A stretch of DNA of 64,000 nt. Source: Roseomonas sp. KE2513 (GTDB lineage Bacteria > Pseudomonadota > Alphaproteobacteria > Acetobacterales > Acetobacteraceae). Positions 26,385 to 35,723 of the stretch are shown here, piece after piece; position 1 is the first letter of the stretch, and each line of letters starts with the position of its first letter. Both the position numbers and the translations under genes were made by a program. The stretch spans positions 186,001-250,000 of the forward strand of contig NZ_RCVR01000004.1 of the NCBI RefSeq assembly GCF_016107305.1. Reading direction: 5' to 3'. The notes below the pieces were generated by a model that was given only the letters and a program-made list of their open reading frames with translations, was not told the origin of the DNA and ran no database searches.

Positions 26385-27397
26385 GCCGCGACGGCCTCCC
26401 TGTTGCGCCGCGCGGCCATCTCGGCCGCGAGGCGAAGCGCCGCGACCAGGCTGCCGGGATCGGCCACGCCCTGACCGGCGATGCCGAAGGCGGTGCCGTG
26501 GTCAGGCGAGGTGCGGACGATCGGCAGGCCGAGGGTGACGTTCACCCCGCCATCCATGTCGAGCGTCTTGATCGGAATCAGCGCCTGGTCGTGATAGAGG
26601 CATAACGCGGCGTCGTAGGTGGTGCGGGCGCGGGCGGTGAACATCGTGTCCGGCGGAAGGGGGCCGAAGGCGTCGATGCCCGCGGCCTTCAGCGCCTCGA
26701 TGGCAGGGACAACGAGCGTGCCCTCCTCGTCGCCCATGGCGCCCTCCTCCCCCGCATGGGGGTTCAGGCCAGCCACGGCAATGCGCGGGGCAGCGATGCC
26801 AAAGCCGTGCCGCAGCCCGGCGGCAAGTGCCTTCCCCGTGCGGATGATCTCCGCCGTCGTGAGGGTGTCGAGCGCGCGTCGGAGCGAGACGTGGATGGTC
26901 ACGGGCACGACGCGCAGCATGGGCGAGGCGAGCAGCATCACCGGCGGCTCCGCCGTGCCGGTCAGCGCGCCCAGGAACTCGGTATGGCCTGGGAAGGCGA
27001 AGCCGGTGCGGTAGAGAGTCGCCTTGCTGATGGGGTTCGTCACCACGCCGCCCACGCGCCCGCCCTGGGCGAGGGCCACCGCTCGCTCGATGGAGCCAAG
27101 AACGGCGGGGGCATTGGCGGGATCGGGCCGCCCGGGCTCCGACGGAATCGGCAGGCGCACGGTCATCACCGGCAGGCGCTCGGGGAACACCGCGGCGGCT
27201 TCCTCGGGCCCCGAGACCTCGGCCACCGGTACCTCCCAGCCGAGACGGGCGGCGAGGGTCGAGAGGCGGCGCGGGTCGTCCAGCGCGACGAAGGCCGGAC
27301 CCTCCCGCCGCAGCCTCGACCAGGCTGCGAGGGTGATCTCGCCCCCAATCCCCGCAGGGTCTCCCATGGTCAAGGCAAGGGGCTGGATTGGTTCCAT
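26381..27397 (-). CDS. pdxA: 4-hydroxythreonine-4-phosphate dehydrogenase
   Basis: A 338-residue metal-dependent NAD enzyme that feeds PdxJ by oxidising 4-phosphohydroxy-L-threonine. Conserved parts include [11 protein letters not shown] at the start and the zinc-site histidines in [18 protein letters not shown] and LYHDQALIP. The ATG at 27397 is chosen because it gives the normal N-terminus; the frame is open upstream without family similarity. It begins the pdxA-pdxJ-oxygenase unit. Confidence 0.96.
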   Translation of the reverse strand: MEPIQPLALTMGDPAGIGGEITLAAWSRLRREGPAFVALDDPRRLSTLAARLGWEVPVAEVSGPEEAAAVFPERLPVMTVRLPIPSEPGRPDPANAPAVLGSIERAVALAQGGRVGGVVTNPISKATLYRTGFAFPGHTEFLGALTGTAEPPVMLLASPMLRVVPVTIHVSLRRALDTLTTAEIIRTGKALAAGLRHGFGIAAPRIAVAGLNPHAGEEGAMGDEEGTLVVPAIEALKAAGIDAFGPLPPDTMFTARARTTYDAALCLYHDQALIPIKTLDMDGGVNVTLGLPIVRTSPDHGTAFGIAGQGVADPGSLVAALRLAAEMAARRNREAVAA

Positions 27398-27464
27398 CCG
27401 GGGTAAACTCGCACGGCCATGATCCGTCGCATCCCGTGCGCGGATCATGGCTGGGCTGCCCGGA

Positions 27465-29189
27465 TCAGATATCGGCGTAGACGTGGGTCTCCGCCGCCCC
27501 ACCCGGATGCGTCACCGCGCCGAGGTGGGCAGGACCGACGAGCTGGGCGTACTTCCACAGGGCGCCCGCGTTGTAGTCGGTGCCGCGCGGCTTCCAGGCG
27601 GCGCGGCGGGCGGCTAGCTCTTCCTCCGGCAGGTCCACGTCGATCGTGCCCTTCTCCGCGTCGATGACGATGCGGTCGCCGTCCCTCAGCAGCGCGATCG
27701 GCCCGCCGACCGCCGCCTCGGGACCGACATGGCCGATGCAGAAGCCGCGCGTGGCGCCCGAGAAGCGGCCATCGGTGATGAGCGCGACCTCGCCGCCCAT
27801 GCCCTGGCCGTAGAGGGCCGCGGTGGTGGAGAGCATCTCGCGCATGCCGGGTCCGCCTTTCGGGCCCTCGTAGCGGATGATGATGACGTCACCGGGCTTG
27901 TAGGCTCGGGCCTCCACGGCGGCGAAGGCGTCCTCCTCGCAGTCGAAGCAAAGGGCGGTGCCCTCGAAGCGCAGCTCCTTCATGCCCGCCACCTTCACGA
28001 TCGCGCCGTCCGGGGCCAGGTTGCCCTTCAGCCCCACCACGCCGCCAGTGGGCGAGATCGGGTCGGAGACGGGGCGAATCACGTCTTGGTCCTTTGGGAA
28101 GATCACCTCGCGGTGGTTCTCGGCGAGGGACTTGCCAGTCACGGTCATGCAATCGCCGTGCAGCAGCCCGGCGTCGAGAAGTGCCTTCACGATCACGGGG
28201 ATGCCGCCGATCTTGTAGACGTCAAAGGCCACGTAGCGGCCGCCGGGCTTCAGGTCGCCGATGTAGGGGGCCTTGCGCATGATCTCCGCCACGTCATGCA
28301 GCGTGAACTTGATCCCGGCCTCGTGCGCCATGGCCGGCAGGTGCAAGCCGGCATTGGTGGAGCCGCCGGTCGCGCCGACGATGAGCGCCGCGTTGTAGAG
28401 GCTCTCCTTCGTGACGATGTCGCGCGGGCGGATGTTCTTCCGCAGCAGGTCCATCACGGCCTTGCCGGATTCCACCGCCCACTTGTCGCGGTCCTCGTAG
28501 GGCGCCGGGGCGCCGGCCGAGCCGGGGAGCGCGAGGCCGATCGCCTCGGAAACCGTCGCCATGGTGTTCGCGGTGAACTGGCCACCGCAGGCACCGGCGG
28601 AGGGACAAGCGACGCATTCGAGGGCGTGCAGGTCCTCGTCGGACATGTTGCCGGCGGCGTGCTGGCCGACCGCCTCGAACACGTCCACCACCGTCACGTC
28701 GCGGCCCTGGAACTTACCGGGCAGGATGGAGCCGCCATACATGAAGACGCTCGGCACGTTCAGGCGCAGCATCGCCATCATCATGCCCGGCAGCGACTTG
28801 TCGCAGCCGGCGAGGCCGACCATCGCGTCGTAGCAGTGGCCGCGCATGGTTAGCTCGACCGTATCAGCGATCGCGTCGCGGGAGGCGAGCGAGGACTTCA
28901 TGCCCTGGTGGCCCATGGCGATGCCGTCGGTCACCGTGATGGTCGTGAACTCGCGGGGTGTGCCGAGGGCATGCTTCACGCCGGTTTTCACGCTCTGCGC
29001 CTGGCGGGAAAGCGCGATGTTGCAGGGTGCGGCCTCGTTCCAGCAGGTGGCGACGCCGACCAGCGGCTGGGCAATCTCCTCCTCGGTCAGGCCCATGGCG
29101 TAGTAGTAGCTGCGGTGCGGGGCGCGCTCGGGGCCGACCGTCACATGGCGGCTGGGGAGGCGCGACTTGTCCCAGGTGTTGTCCGGCAT
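27465..29189 (-). CDS. ilvD: Dihydroxy-acid dehydratase
   Basis: A 574-residue Fe-S dehydratase, the third common step of valine, leucine and isoleucine synthesis. Cluster cysteines lie in [18 protein letters not shown] and [12 protein letters not shown]; the substrate and metal motif [16 protein letters not shown] is near the C-terminus. Of two close ATGs (29195 and 29189) the second is preferred, since AAGGA lies 7 bases before it. The long upstream open frame is a chance extension in GC-rich DNA. The gap to the divergent phosphatase gene is about 190 bases and must hold its promoter. Confidence 0.97.
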   Translation of the reverse strand: MPDNTWDKSRLPSRHVTVGPERAPHRSYYYAMGLTEEEIAQPLVGVATCWNEAAPCNIALSRQAQSVKTGVKHALGTPREFTTITVTDGIAMGHQGMKSSLASRDAIADTVELTMRGHCYDAMVGLAGCDKSLPGMMMAMLRLNVPSVFMYGGSILPGKFQGRDVTVVDVFEAVGQHAAGNMSDEDLHALECVACPSAGACGGQFTANTMATVSEAIGLALPGSAGAPAPYEDRDKWAVESGKAVMDLLRKNIRPRDIVTKESLYNAALIVGATGGSTNAGLHLPAMAHEAGIKFTLHDVAEIMRKAPYIGDLKPGGRYVAFDVYKIGGIPVIVKALLDAGLLHGDCMTVTGKSLAENHREVIFPKDQDVIRPVSDPISPTGGVVGLKGNLAPDGAIVKVAGMKELRFEGTALCFDCEEDAFAAVEARAYKPGDVIIIRYEGPKGGPGMREMLSTTAALYGQGMGGEVALITDGRFSGATRGFCIGHVGPEAAVGGPIALLRDGDRIVIDAEKGTIDVDLPEEELAARRAAWKPRGTDYNAGALWKYAQLVGPAHLGAVTHPGGAAETHVYADI

Positions 29190-29383
29190 CGGCATTTCCT
29201 TCTTGTAGGGCCGTGTATCGCGCAACAAATCGGGCGGATCAACGCGCCAGGCCGCAATGCAGGCTCCCGCCGGCCGCTCCAAGGGATGCAGCCTGCACAC
29301 GGGGATGTCACCGATGCGGCGGGGTTGCCGGCGCGATAGTCCTCTTCCCGTCCCTTCGCACAGCACCTTCGAGTGAGGCTGCG

Positions 29384-30028
29384 ATGCGCGTTCCTTTCGC
29401 CCTTCTCCCCGCTTTCCTGGCCGCAACGCTCGCCGGCGCCCTCCTGACGCCCGCCCAGGGGCAGGGAGGGCCGCCTGCCGTTGAGCTGGCGGAGGCGCTG
29501 CGCAAGGGAGGGCTCGTTCTCTACATGCGCCATCCAGCAACTGAGGCCCGGACGGATGCGGAGGAGGTGGATTTCACCGACTGCGCGACCCAGCGGAACC
29601 TGAGTGATGCCGGCCGGCAGGTAGCGGCCGAGGTCGGGGCTGCGCTGCGCGCCGTCCGCGCCCGCGTCGGCAGGGCCGTGACGAGCGAGTACTGCCGTGC
29701 CCGGGAGACGGCGCGGCTCATGGGCGTGGCTGGGGCGGAGGTGGACGGCGCGCTGAACGACGGCGGGCGAATGCTGGTGAAAGGCCCATCCTCCCCGCAA
29801 GCGGAGGCGTTGCGGGCCATGCTGCGCACCCGGCCAGGGCCCGGTGAGGTGGCGCTGATCGTGGCGCACCGGCCGAATATAGTGGACGCGGCCGGGGCGG
29901 ATTTCGCGGACCTGGGCGAGGCGGAAATCGTGGTTTTCCGTGCGGTGCCCGATGGAGCGGGCTTCGCGCCGCTGGCCAGGATCAGGGCCGCGGACTGGCC
30001 GGCGCTTGTCGCCGCCGCAGGAGGCTAG
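29384..30028 (+). CDS. Secreted histidine phosphatase superfamily protein
   Basis: A 214-residue protein with a Sec signal peptide (about residues 1-26, ending PAQGQ) and a histidine phosphatase fold. The catalytic motif reads MRHPATE at 48-54, with Arg49 and the phospho-accepting His50; a second His is in VAHRPN near 162. The residue after RH is Pro instead of the usual Gly or Ala, as seen in a periplasmic subgroup. The substrate is unknown. The ATG at 29384 has TGAGG just upstream. Confidence 0.85.
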   Translation: MRVPFALLPAFLAATLAGALLTPAQGQGGPPAVELAEALRKGGLVLYMRHPATEARTDAEEVDFTDCATQRNLSDAGRQVAAEVGAALRAVRARVGRAVTSEYCRARETARLMGVAGAEVDGALNDGGRMLVKGPSSPQAEALRAMLRTRPGPGEVALIVAHRPNIVDAAGADFADLGEAEIVVFRAVPDGAGFAPLARIRAADWPALVAAAGG

Positions 30029-30075
30029 CCTGCCTTCCCGCCGCTTCGGCCGAGCGTCCGCATACCGGCGTCCTA

Positions 30076-30106
30076 CTTGAACGAGAGATTATCTCCACCG
30101 TTCAAG
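30076..30106. terminator. Hairpin between convergent genes
   Basis: CTTGAACG pairs with CGTTCAAG, with an inner GAGA/TCTC stem. It spans the end of the convergent exonuclease gene and lies 47 bases after the phosphatase stop. It has no clear T-run; a two-way terminator is plausible. Confidence 0.45.
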
Positions 30107-30671
30107 CGTGGCGTCGGCCGATGCCGCGCGCCGCTTCCTCAGCCCGGCGTCGTGCCTCCTGCCAGAGACGCAACTCACTCTTTGCATCCTCAAGCGCGCG
30201 GTGGGCTGGTGTGGCCTCCCGCTGTTCCTGGACGATGTCAGCGAGGATCCCGGCAAGAAGTTGATCGCACCGGGAAGGCTCCACCCCCGCGGCGGTGAAG
30301 GCCGCAAGGGCGGCGTCGCGCCTCGCCTCCTCGGTGTCGCGCAGGCGCAGGGCGTGGCGCGGCTGGCCGGCGGCGCGCAGGAGACGGCTGAGCCATTGCC
30401 CATCCCATGACGGGGCGGAGGCGTAGAGGGCATGGCCGGAAAGCTCCGCCAGCATCCGTCGCGCCACCTCGCCGTGGGGCTCGCCCTCCTCCTCCAGCCG
30501 CTCGCGCGTGAGGCGGTGGATGGCCTCGGCCTCGGCGCTCCATTCGGTCCAGTCCGGGGCCGGGCGGATCAGGTGACTCTCCTCCCGGCCGTCCTCCCGT
30601 ACCCAGCCGAGCTCGACGGGGAAGCTCCGCTTGCCGAGGCTGCTCGCCTCGAAGTCGAGAAAGACGATCAC
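30102..30671 (-). CDS. DEDDh-type 3'-5' exonuclease
   Basis: A 189-residue RNase T/DnaQ-fold nuclease. The first metal motif is [10 protein letters not shown] (Asp-X-Glu), a central Asp is in [10 protein letters not shown], and the last motif is [10 protein letters not shown] (His-X4-Asp). It has no polymerase-binding extension, so it is a stand-alone exonuclease; a role in RNA or DNA trimming is open. Its start overlaps the stop of the MFS transporter gene by 4 bases. Confidence 0.85.
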   Translation of the reverse strand: MIVFLDFEASSLGKRSFPVELGWVREDGREESHLIRPAPDWTEWSAEAEAIHRLTRERLEEEGEPHGEVARRMLAELSGHALYASAPSWDGQWLSRLLRAAGQPRHALRLRDTEEARRDAALAAFTAAGVEPSRCDQLLAGILADIVQEQREATPAHRALEDAKSELRLWQEARRRAEEAARGIGRRHA

Positions 30672-32011
30672 CGGACAGCCGGGGCCACACCCTGCTCCCG
30701 CGCCAAGTGGCCGTGCACCCGCGGCTCGCGCATGGAGAGGGCCGAGAGAAGGGATAGGATGCAGAAGCCGGACACGTACCAGAAGAAGGTGCTCTCCATA
30801 CCCTGCGATTTAAACCAGAGCGCGACGTACTCCGCCGTGCCGCCGAAGAGGCTGTTGGCGATCGCGTAGCCGAGCCCGACGCCAAGGGCCCGGATCTCGG
30901 CGGGGAAGAGCTCCGCCTTCACCACGCCGGAGATGGAGGTGTAGAAGCTGACCACCGCGAGCGCCCCGAAGATGATGGCGAAGGCGGTCGTGCTGCTCTG
31001 GACCCCCGCCAGCAGGGAAAGGAGCGGCACCGTCATGATGGCGCCGCCCAGCCCGAAAATAATGAGGCAGATGCGCCGGCCGATCCGGTCCGACAGGGCG
31101 CCGATCACCGGTTGCAGGAGCATGTAGCAGAAGAGCACCACGGTCATGGTGACACTCGCCCGCTCCGCTGAGAAGCCGGAAGTATTGACCAGGAATTTTT
31201 GCATGTAGGTCGTGTAGGTATAGAAGGCGAGACTGCCGCCGGCGGTCAGAAGGATGACCTGAATCAGCGGTTTGGGGTGCTGCAGCAGCAGCGAGATCGT
31301 CCCGGCGCCGCTCTTCGAGCGCTCGGCCGCCGTGGTCGTCTCGTGCAGGGCGCGGCGGAGGAACAGCGCGACAATCGCCGCTGCGGCGCCGATGAGGAAG
31401 GGGATGCGCCAGCCCCAGGCGCGGATCTCGTCCGGCGTCAGCAGCGCCTGCAACACCACGAGTACGAGCAGGGCGAGAAGCTGGCCGCCGATCAGCGTGA
31501 CGTACTGGAAGGAGGCGAAGAAGCCGCGATGCCGCTGCGTCGCGACCTCGCTCATATAGGTTGCGCTGGTGCCGTACTCGCCGCCAACCGAAAGGCCCTG
31601 GATCAGCCGCGCCACCACAAGCAGGATGGGCGCCGCGATGCCGACGCTCTCATGGGTCGGCAGCACCGCGATCATGAGCGAGCCGAAGCACATCATGAGC
31701 ACCGAGGCCATCATGGAGGCACGCCGCCCGTAGCGGTCCGCGACCGAGCCGAAGAGCCAGCCGCCGATCGGACGCATGAGGAAGCCGACCGCAAAAATGG
31801 CGGCGGTGTTCAGGAGCTGGGTGGTGCGGTCGCCCGCCGGAAAGAAGGCGGGGGCGAAATAGAGCGCCGTCGCGGCATAGACGTAGAAATCATACCACTC
31901 GACGAGGTTCCCGGAGGAACCGCCGATGATCGCCATCACCCGGCGTCGGGTATCCGCTCGCTCCTCCACGGGGGACGTATTGGCCAGGACGGCCGCAGGC
32001 TGCTCGGGCAT
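30668..32011 (-). CDS. MFS transporter, metabolite:H+ symporter type (KgtP/ProP-like)
   Basis: A 447-residue, 12-helix permease of the metabolite:H+ symporter family. Typical marks are [21 protein letters not shown] in helix 1, DRYGRRASM between helices 2 and 3, [17 protein letters not shown] in helix 4 and DRIGRR in the middle loop. Relatives take up 2-oxoglutarate, citrate, proline/betaine or shikimate; the substrate cannot be fixed here. It is coupled to the exonuclease gene downstream. Confidence 0.9.
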   Translation of the reverse strand: MPEQPAAVLANTSPVEERADTRRRVMAIIGGSSGNLVEWYDFYVYAATALYFAPAFFPAGDRTTQLLNTAAIFAVGFLMRPIGGWLFGSVADRYGRRASMMASVLMMCFGSLMIAVLPTHESVGIAAPILLVVARLIQGLSVGGEYGTSATYMSEVATQRHRGFFASFQYVTLIGGQLLALLVLVVLQALLTPDEIRAWGWRIPFLIGAAAAIVALFLRRALHETTTAAERSKSGAGTISLLLQHPKPLIQVILLTAGGSLAFYTYTTYMQKFLVNTSGFSAERASVTMTVVLFCYMLLQPVIGALSDRIGRRICLIIFGLGGAIMTVPLLSLLAGVQSSTTAFAIIFGALAVVSFYTSISGVVKAELFPAEIRALGVGLGYAIANSLFGGTAEYVALWFKSQGMESTFFWYVSGFCILSLLSALSMREPRVHGHLAREQGVAPAVR

Positions 32012-32108
32012 GGGGGATCTCGCGCGGACGGGGACGGCGCCGGAGCGCCTGTCCCAAGAAAGCCCTCGGAAGCAGCGCGGTTTCAGCCGTGGCCCCGCTC
32101 GCGACCCC

Positions 32109-32294
32109 TCAGCGATAGACGACGTAGCGCAGGATGTAGATCGCGCAGAGCACAGCGCTGAACAGGGCGCCGAGCCGAACCGCCGCCTGCTCGGTGATCG
32201 GCGGGGTTCGGTCGATCCGCGGCAGGCGGCTGCGGCACCAGAGGATGGGCACCACCGCCAGGACCGTCAGGGCGAAGAAGTCGAAGAAGCGCAC
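32109..32294 (-). CDS. Small membrane protein, hypothetical
   Basis: A 61-residue protein with two hydrophobic stretches ([15 protein letters not shown] and [19 protein letters not shown]-like end), so probably two membrane helices with a short loop. I do not recognise a family. It starts with a GTG only 2 bases after the valS stop codon, which suggests translational coupling to valS. Overlap of the coding sense with valS direction and clear hydrophobicity support it as a real gene, but it could be a chance frame. Confidence 0.5.
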   Translation of the reverse strand: MRFFDFFALTVLAVVPILWCRSRLPRIDRTPPITEQAAVRLGALFSAVLCAIYILRYVVYR

Positions 32295-32296
32295 GC

Positions 32297-34993
32297 TCAG
32301 GCCGCAATGCGGGCGATGGCCGCGGCGAGGCGCGCGGCCTCGGCCTCAGCGCTGCGCAGGCGCTCGCGAGTCTCCTCGACCACCTCCTCCTTCGCGCGGG
32401 TGGTGAAGTCGGGGTTGGCGAGCTTCGTCGCGATCTTGCGGGCCTCGGCCTCGGCCTTCGCGTGGTCCTTGGCGAGGCGGGTGCGCTCGGCTGCCAGGTC
32501 CACGACGCCGGCGAGTGGCAACATTACCGTCGCCTCGCCGACCACGGCCTGGGCTACGCCTTCCGGCACCTTGCCGTCGAGCGGCCGAACCTCGGTCGCA
32601 CGGGCGAGCCGGCGGATGGGTTCGATCCATCGGGCGGCGCGGGCCAGCGTCTCGGCGGACGCGCCCTGCACCAGCAGGGGAACGGTGACGGAGGGGGGCA
32701 CGTTCACCTCGGCGCGGACAACGCGGATCTCGGTGATGAAGGAAACCAGCCAGTCCAGCTCCGCACGCGCCTCCTCAGCGCCCGGCACGGCGACAGGCGT
32801 GGGCCAGGGCGTGCGGATGAGGCTGCCCTCCGGCCCGTAGCCGAAGCGGTCCCAGAGCTCCTCCGTGACATAGGGCATGACGGGGTGCGCGAGGCGCAGG
32901 ATCGCGCCTAGCACATGCTGGGCAGCACCCTTCACCTCGTCCTTCTCGGCGCCGTCAGGCCCCATCAGGGCGGGCTTGGCGAGTTCGAGGAACCAGTCGC
33001 AGAAGCCACCCCAGGTGAAACGGTAGAGGGCGGCGGCATAGTCGTCGAGGCGATAGGATTCGAGCGCGGACGTCGCCTCGGCCACGGCGGCGTTGGCGCC
33101 ATCGATGATCCAGCGCGCGAGCGGCGTCGCCACGGCCGAGGGATCGAAGCCCGCATCGGGCGCGATGCCGTTCATCTCGCAGAAGCGCGCGGCGTTCCAG
33201 AGCTTGGTGACGAAGGCGCGGTTGCTCTCGACCTTCTGCCGCCCGAGCCGCACGTCGCGCCCAGGCCCCGCGAAGGAGGCGAGCGTGAAGCGCAGGGCGT
33301 CGGTGCCATAGGCGTCCGCCAGTTCCAGCGGGTCCATGACGTTGCCCTTAGACTTAGACATCTTCTGCCCGCGCTCGTCGCGGACGAGGCCGTGGATGTT
33401 GACGGTCCGGAAGGGCACGTCGCCCATGAAGTGGATGCCGAGCATCATCATCCGGGCAACCCAGAAGAAGATGATGTCGAAGCCCGTCACCAGAACGTCG
33501 CCGGGGTAGTAGCGCGCGAGTTCCGGCGTCTTTTCCGGCCAACCGAGGGTGGAGAAGGGCCAGAGGCCGGAGGAAAACCAGGTGTCCAGCACGTCTGGGT
33601 CGCGGGTCAGCGCCATATCCTGCCCGTAATGGGCGCGGGCGGCGGCCGCGGCCTCCTCCTCTGTCCGCTCGACGAAGAAGTGGCCGTCGGGCCCGTACCA
33701 GGCGGGGATCTGGTGGCCCCACCAGAGCTGGCGGGAGATGCACCAGGGCTGGATGTCACGCATCCAGGCAAAGAAGGTGTTCTCCCACTGCTTCGGCACG
33801 AACTGGGTGCGGCCGGTCTCCACCGCCTCGATCGCGGGCTTCGCGAGGGTCGCGGCATCCGCGTACCACTGCCAGGTCAGGCGCGGCTCGATCGGCACGC
33901 CGGAGCGGTCGCCGTGCGGCACGGCATGGGTGTGGGGCTCGATGGCCTCCACCAGTTCCAGGCGCTCCAGTTCGGCAATGAGGGCCTTGCGTGCCTCGAA
34001 GCGATCCTTGCCAGCGAGGTCGCGGGTCCAGGCGGGATCAGCCACGCCGGGCACAGCCCGCAGATCGGCTTCGATCTCGGCGAGGCTCACGCGCCCCTCG
34101 GCGTCCAGGACCGTCGGCGCGGGCAGGCTGTGGCGGCGGGCCACCTCGAAGTCGTTGAAGTCGTGCGCGGGTGTGATCTTCACTGCGCCGGAGCCCTTCT
34201 CCGGGTCCGAATAGACATCCGCCACGATCGGAATGCGGCGCCCGGTGATCGGCAGGATGAGGAACTTGCCGACAAGGTCGCGGAAGCGGTCGTCATCCGG
34301 GTGCACCGCCACCGCAGTGTCGCCCAGCATCGTCTCCGGCCGGGTGGTCGCAACGACGAGGAAGCGGCCGGGCTCGCCTTCCACGGGGTAGCGGAGATGC
34401 CAGAGGCTGCCCTTCACCTCCCGGCTCTCCACCTCGAGGTCGGAGATGGCGGTCTGGAACTTCACGTCCCAGTTCACCAGACGGCGGTCGCGGTAGATGA
34501 GGCCCTGGCGGTGCAGGGTGACGAAGACCTCCCGCACGGCGATGGACAGGCCCTCGTCCATGGTGAAGCGCTCGCGCGACCAGTCGAGGCTCGCGCCCAT
34601 GCGGCGGAGCTGGCGGGTGATGGTGCCGCCGCTCTCGGCCTTCCACTTCCAGACGCGCTCGAGGAAGGCCTCGCGGCCCATCTGCCGGCGATCCAGCCCC
34701 TCGGCGGCCAGCAGGCGCTCCACCACCATCTGCGTCGCGATGCCCGCGTGGTCCGTGCCGGGCTGCCAAAGCGCGTCGCGCCCCTGCATGCGCCGGAAGC
34801 GGATCAGCGTGTCCTGGATCGTCACGTCGAGCGCGTGGCCGACATGGAGGCTGCCGGTGACGTTCGGCGGCGGGATCATGATGGCGAAGGGCTGCGCGCC
34901 GGAGGCCGGGTTCGCCGTGAAGGCGCCGGAGGCCTCCCAGCCTTCATAGAGGCGCGGCTCGTAGCCGGCGGGCGAGAGGGTCTTGTCGAGCAT
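32297..34993 (-). CDS. valS: Valyl-tRNA synthetase
   Basis: An 898-residue class I synthetase. The HIGH motif is PPPNVTGSLHVGHAL near residues 42-56, the KMSKS motif is GQKMSKSKGNVMDP near 548, and the editing domain lies between them (ATTRPETMLGDTAV). The C-terminal 65 residues form the ValS coiled coil that grips the tRNA (AERTRLAKDHAKAEAEA). Length and order are complete. It is followed by a small membrane-protein gene and preceded by popZ. Confidence 0.97.
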   Translation of the reverse strand: MLDKTLSPAGYEPRLYEGWEASGAFTANPASGAQPFAIMIPPPNVTGSLHVGHALDVTIQDTLIRFRRMQGRDALWQPGTDHAGIATQMVVERLLAAEGLDRRQMGREAFLERVWKWKAESGGTITRQLRRMGASLDWSRERFTMDEGLSIAVREVFVTLHRQGLIYRDRRLVNWDVKFQTAISDLEVESREVKGSLWHLRYPVEGEPGRFLVVATTRPETMLGDTAVAVHPDDDRFRDLVGKFLILPITGRRIPIVADVYSDPEKGSGAVKITPAHDFNDFEVARRHSLPAPTVLDAEGRVSLAEIEADLRAVPGVADPAWTRDLAGKDRFEARKALIAELERLELVEAIEPHTHAVPHGDRSGVPIEPRLTWQWYADAATLAKPAIEAVETGRTQFVPKQWENTFFAWMRDIQPWCISRQLWWGHQIPAWYGPDGHFFVERTEEEAAAAARAHYGQDMALTRDPDVLDTWFSSGLWPFSTLGWPEKTPELARYYPGDVLVTGFDIIFFWVARMMMLGIHFMGDVPFRTVNIHGLVRDERGQKMSKSKGNVMDPLELADAYGTDALRFTLASFAGPGRDVRLGRQKVESNRAFVTKLWNAARFCEMNGIAPDAGFDPSAVATPLARWIIDGANAAVAEATSALESYRLDDYAAALYRFTWGGFCDWFLELAKPALMGPDGAEKDEVKGAAQHVLGAILRLAHPVMPYVTEELWDRFGYGPEGSLIRTPWPTPVAVPGAEEARAELDWLVSFITEIRVVRAEVNVPPSVTVPLLVQGASAETLARAARWIEPIRRLARATEVRPLDGKVPEGVAQAVVGEATVMLPLAGVVDLAAERTRLAKDHAKAEAEARKIATKLANPDFTTRAKEEVVEETRERLRSAEAEAARLAAAIARIAA

Positions 34994-35076
34994 GGCCGGA
35001 GGCTTGGCGCGGGGGCCCGCCCGCCGTCAAGGCCCCTGCGCGGCCGGTCTGCCCCGCGCGGGGGTCCCCGGGAGCC

Positions 35077-35682
35077 CTAGCCGAAGGAGCGGCTGACGAC
35101 GCGCTCGATCTCGGCCCGCACCAGCCGCTCCATCAGGGCAGGCAGGTGAGCGTCCATCCAGGCCTTCAGCATCGGCCGCAATTCCTCGCGCACGACATCC
35201 TCGATGGAGGGACCGGCCCGGTGCACGGGGGCGGAGCGCTCGGCCGCAACCGTGCGCGCGAGTTGGCCGAGGATCGCCGCGGCAGCGGCCGCCGTCGCGG
35301 GAGCGACGAGGCCCTCGGAGGGATCGGAAGGCGGGGCGGGCGCGGATTGGACGGGCGGAGGCATGGGGACGGGCGGCATAGGCGGTGGGGCCGGGGCGGG
35401 CTCCGGCAGGGGTGCGGGCGCCGGCGGCTGCGGGAACGACTGGCTCTCCGGCTCCAGCAGGGCCGGGCGGGCGGGGCCAGGGGCCGAGGGCGCGGGCGGC
35501 GGGGCCACGAGCATTTCCTCCGTCAGCACCAATGGTTCCTCGGCCAGAGCGGGCGCCGGGGCGGGAGCGGCGGGGACCTCGGCGGGCGGGGCCGCCGCCT
35601 CCTCCTCGTTCAGGATCTTGCGGATGGAGGCGAGGATATCCTCCATCGACGGGTCCTGCCCGGGGGTTGTGGCGGCGGACAT
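35077..35682 (-). CDS. popZ: PopZ-like polar organizing protein (DUF2497)
   Basis: A 201-residue protein with the three-part form of PopZ: an N-terminal helix at about 12-28 (SMEDILASIRKILNEEE), a long Pro/Ala-rich disordered spacer, and a C-terminal helical region (EDVVREELRPMLKAWMDAHLP, ERLVRAEIERVV). In Caulobacter PopZ forms a polar condensate that tethers the chromosome origin and recruits cell-cycle regulators. The ATG at 35682 is chosen since the conserved helix begins soon after; the longer frame upstream lies inside tolC. It lies between tolC and valS on the same strand. Confidence 0.88.
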   Translation of the reverse strand: MSAATTPGQDPSMEDILASIRKILNEEEAAAPPAEVPAAPAPAPALAEEPLVLTEEMLVAPPPAPSAPGPARPALLEPESQSFPQPPAPAPLPEPAPAPPPMPPVPMPPPVQSAPAPPSDPSEGLVAPATAAAAAAILGQLARTVAAERSAPVHRAGPSIEDVVREELRPMLKAWMDAHLPALMERLVRAEIERVVSRSFG

Positions 35683-35723
35683 GGTGCTTGGCTCTTTCGG
35701 GACGGCGTGGAAGAGGCGGAAGC

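Noticed and set aside
32915-35080. 721-residue frame opposite valS
   Set aside because: The complete ValS with HIGH and KMSKS motifs occupies the other strand; the frame has no recognisable domain.
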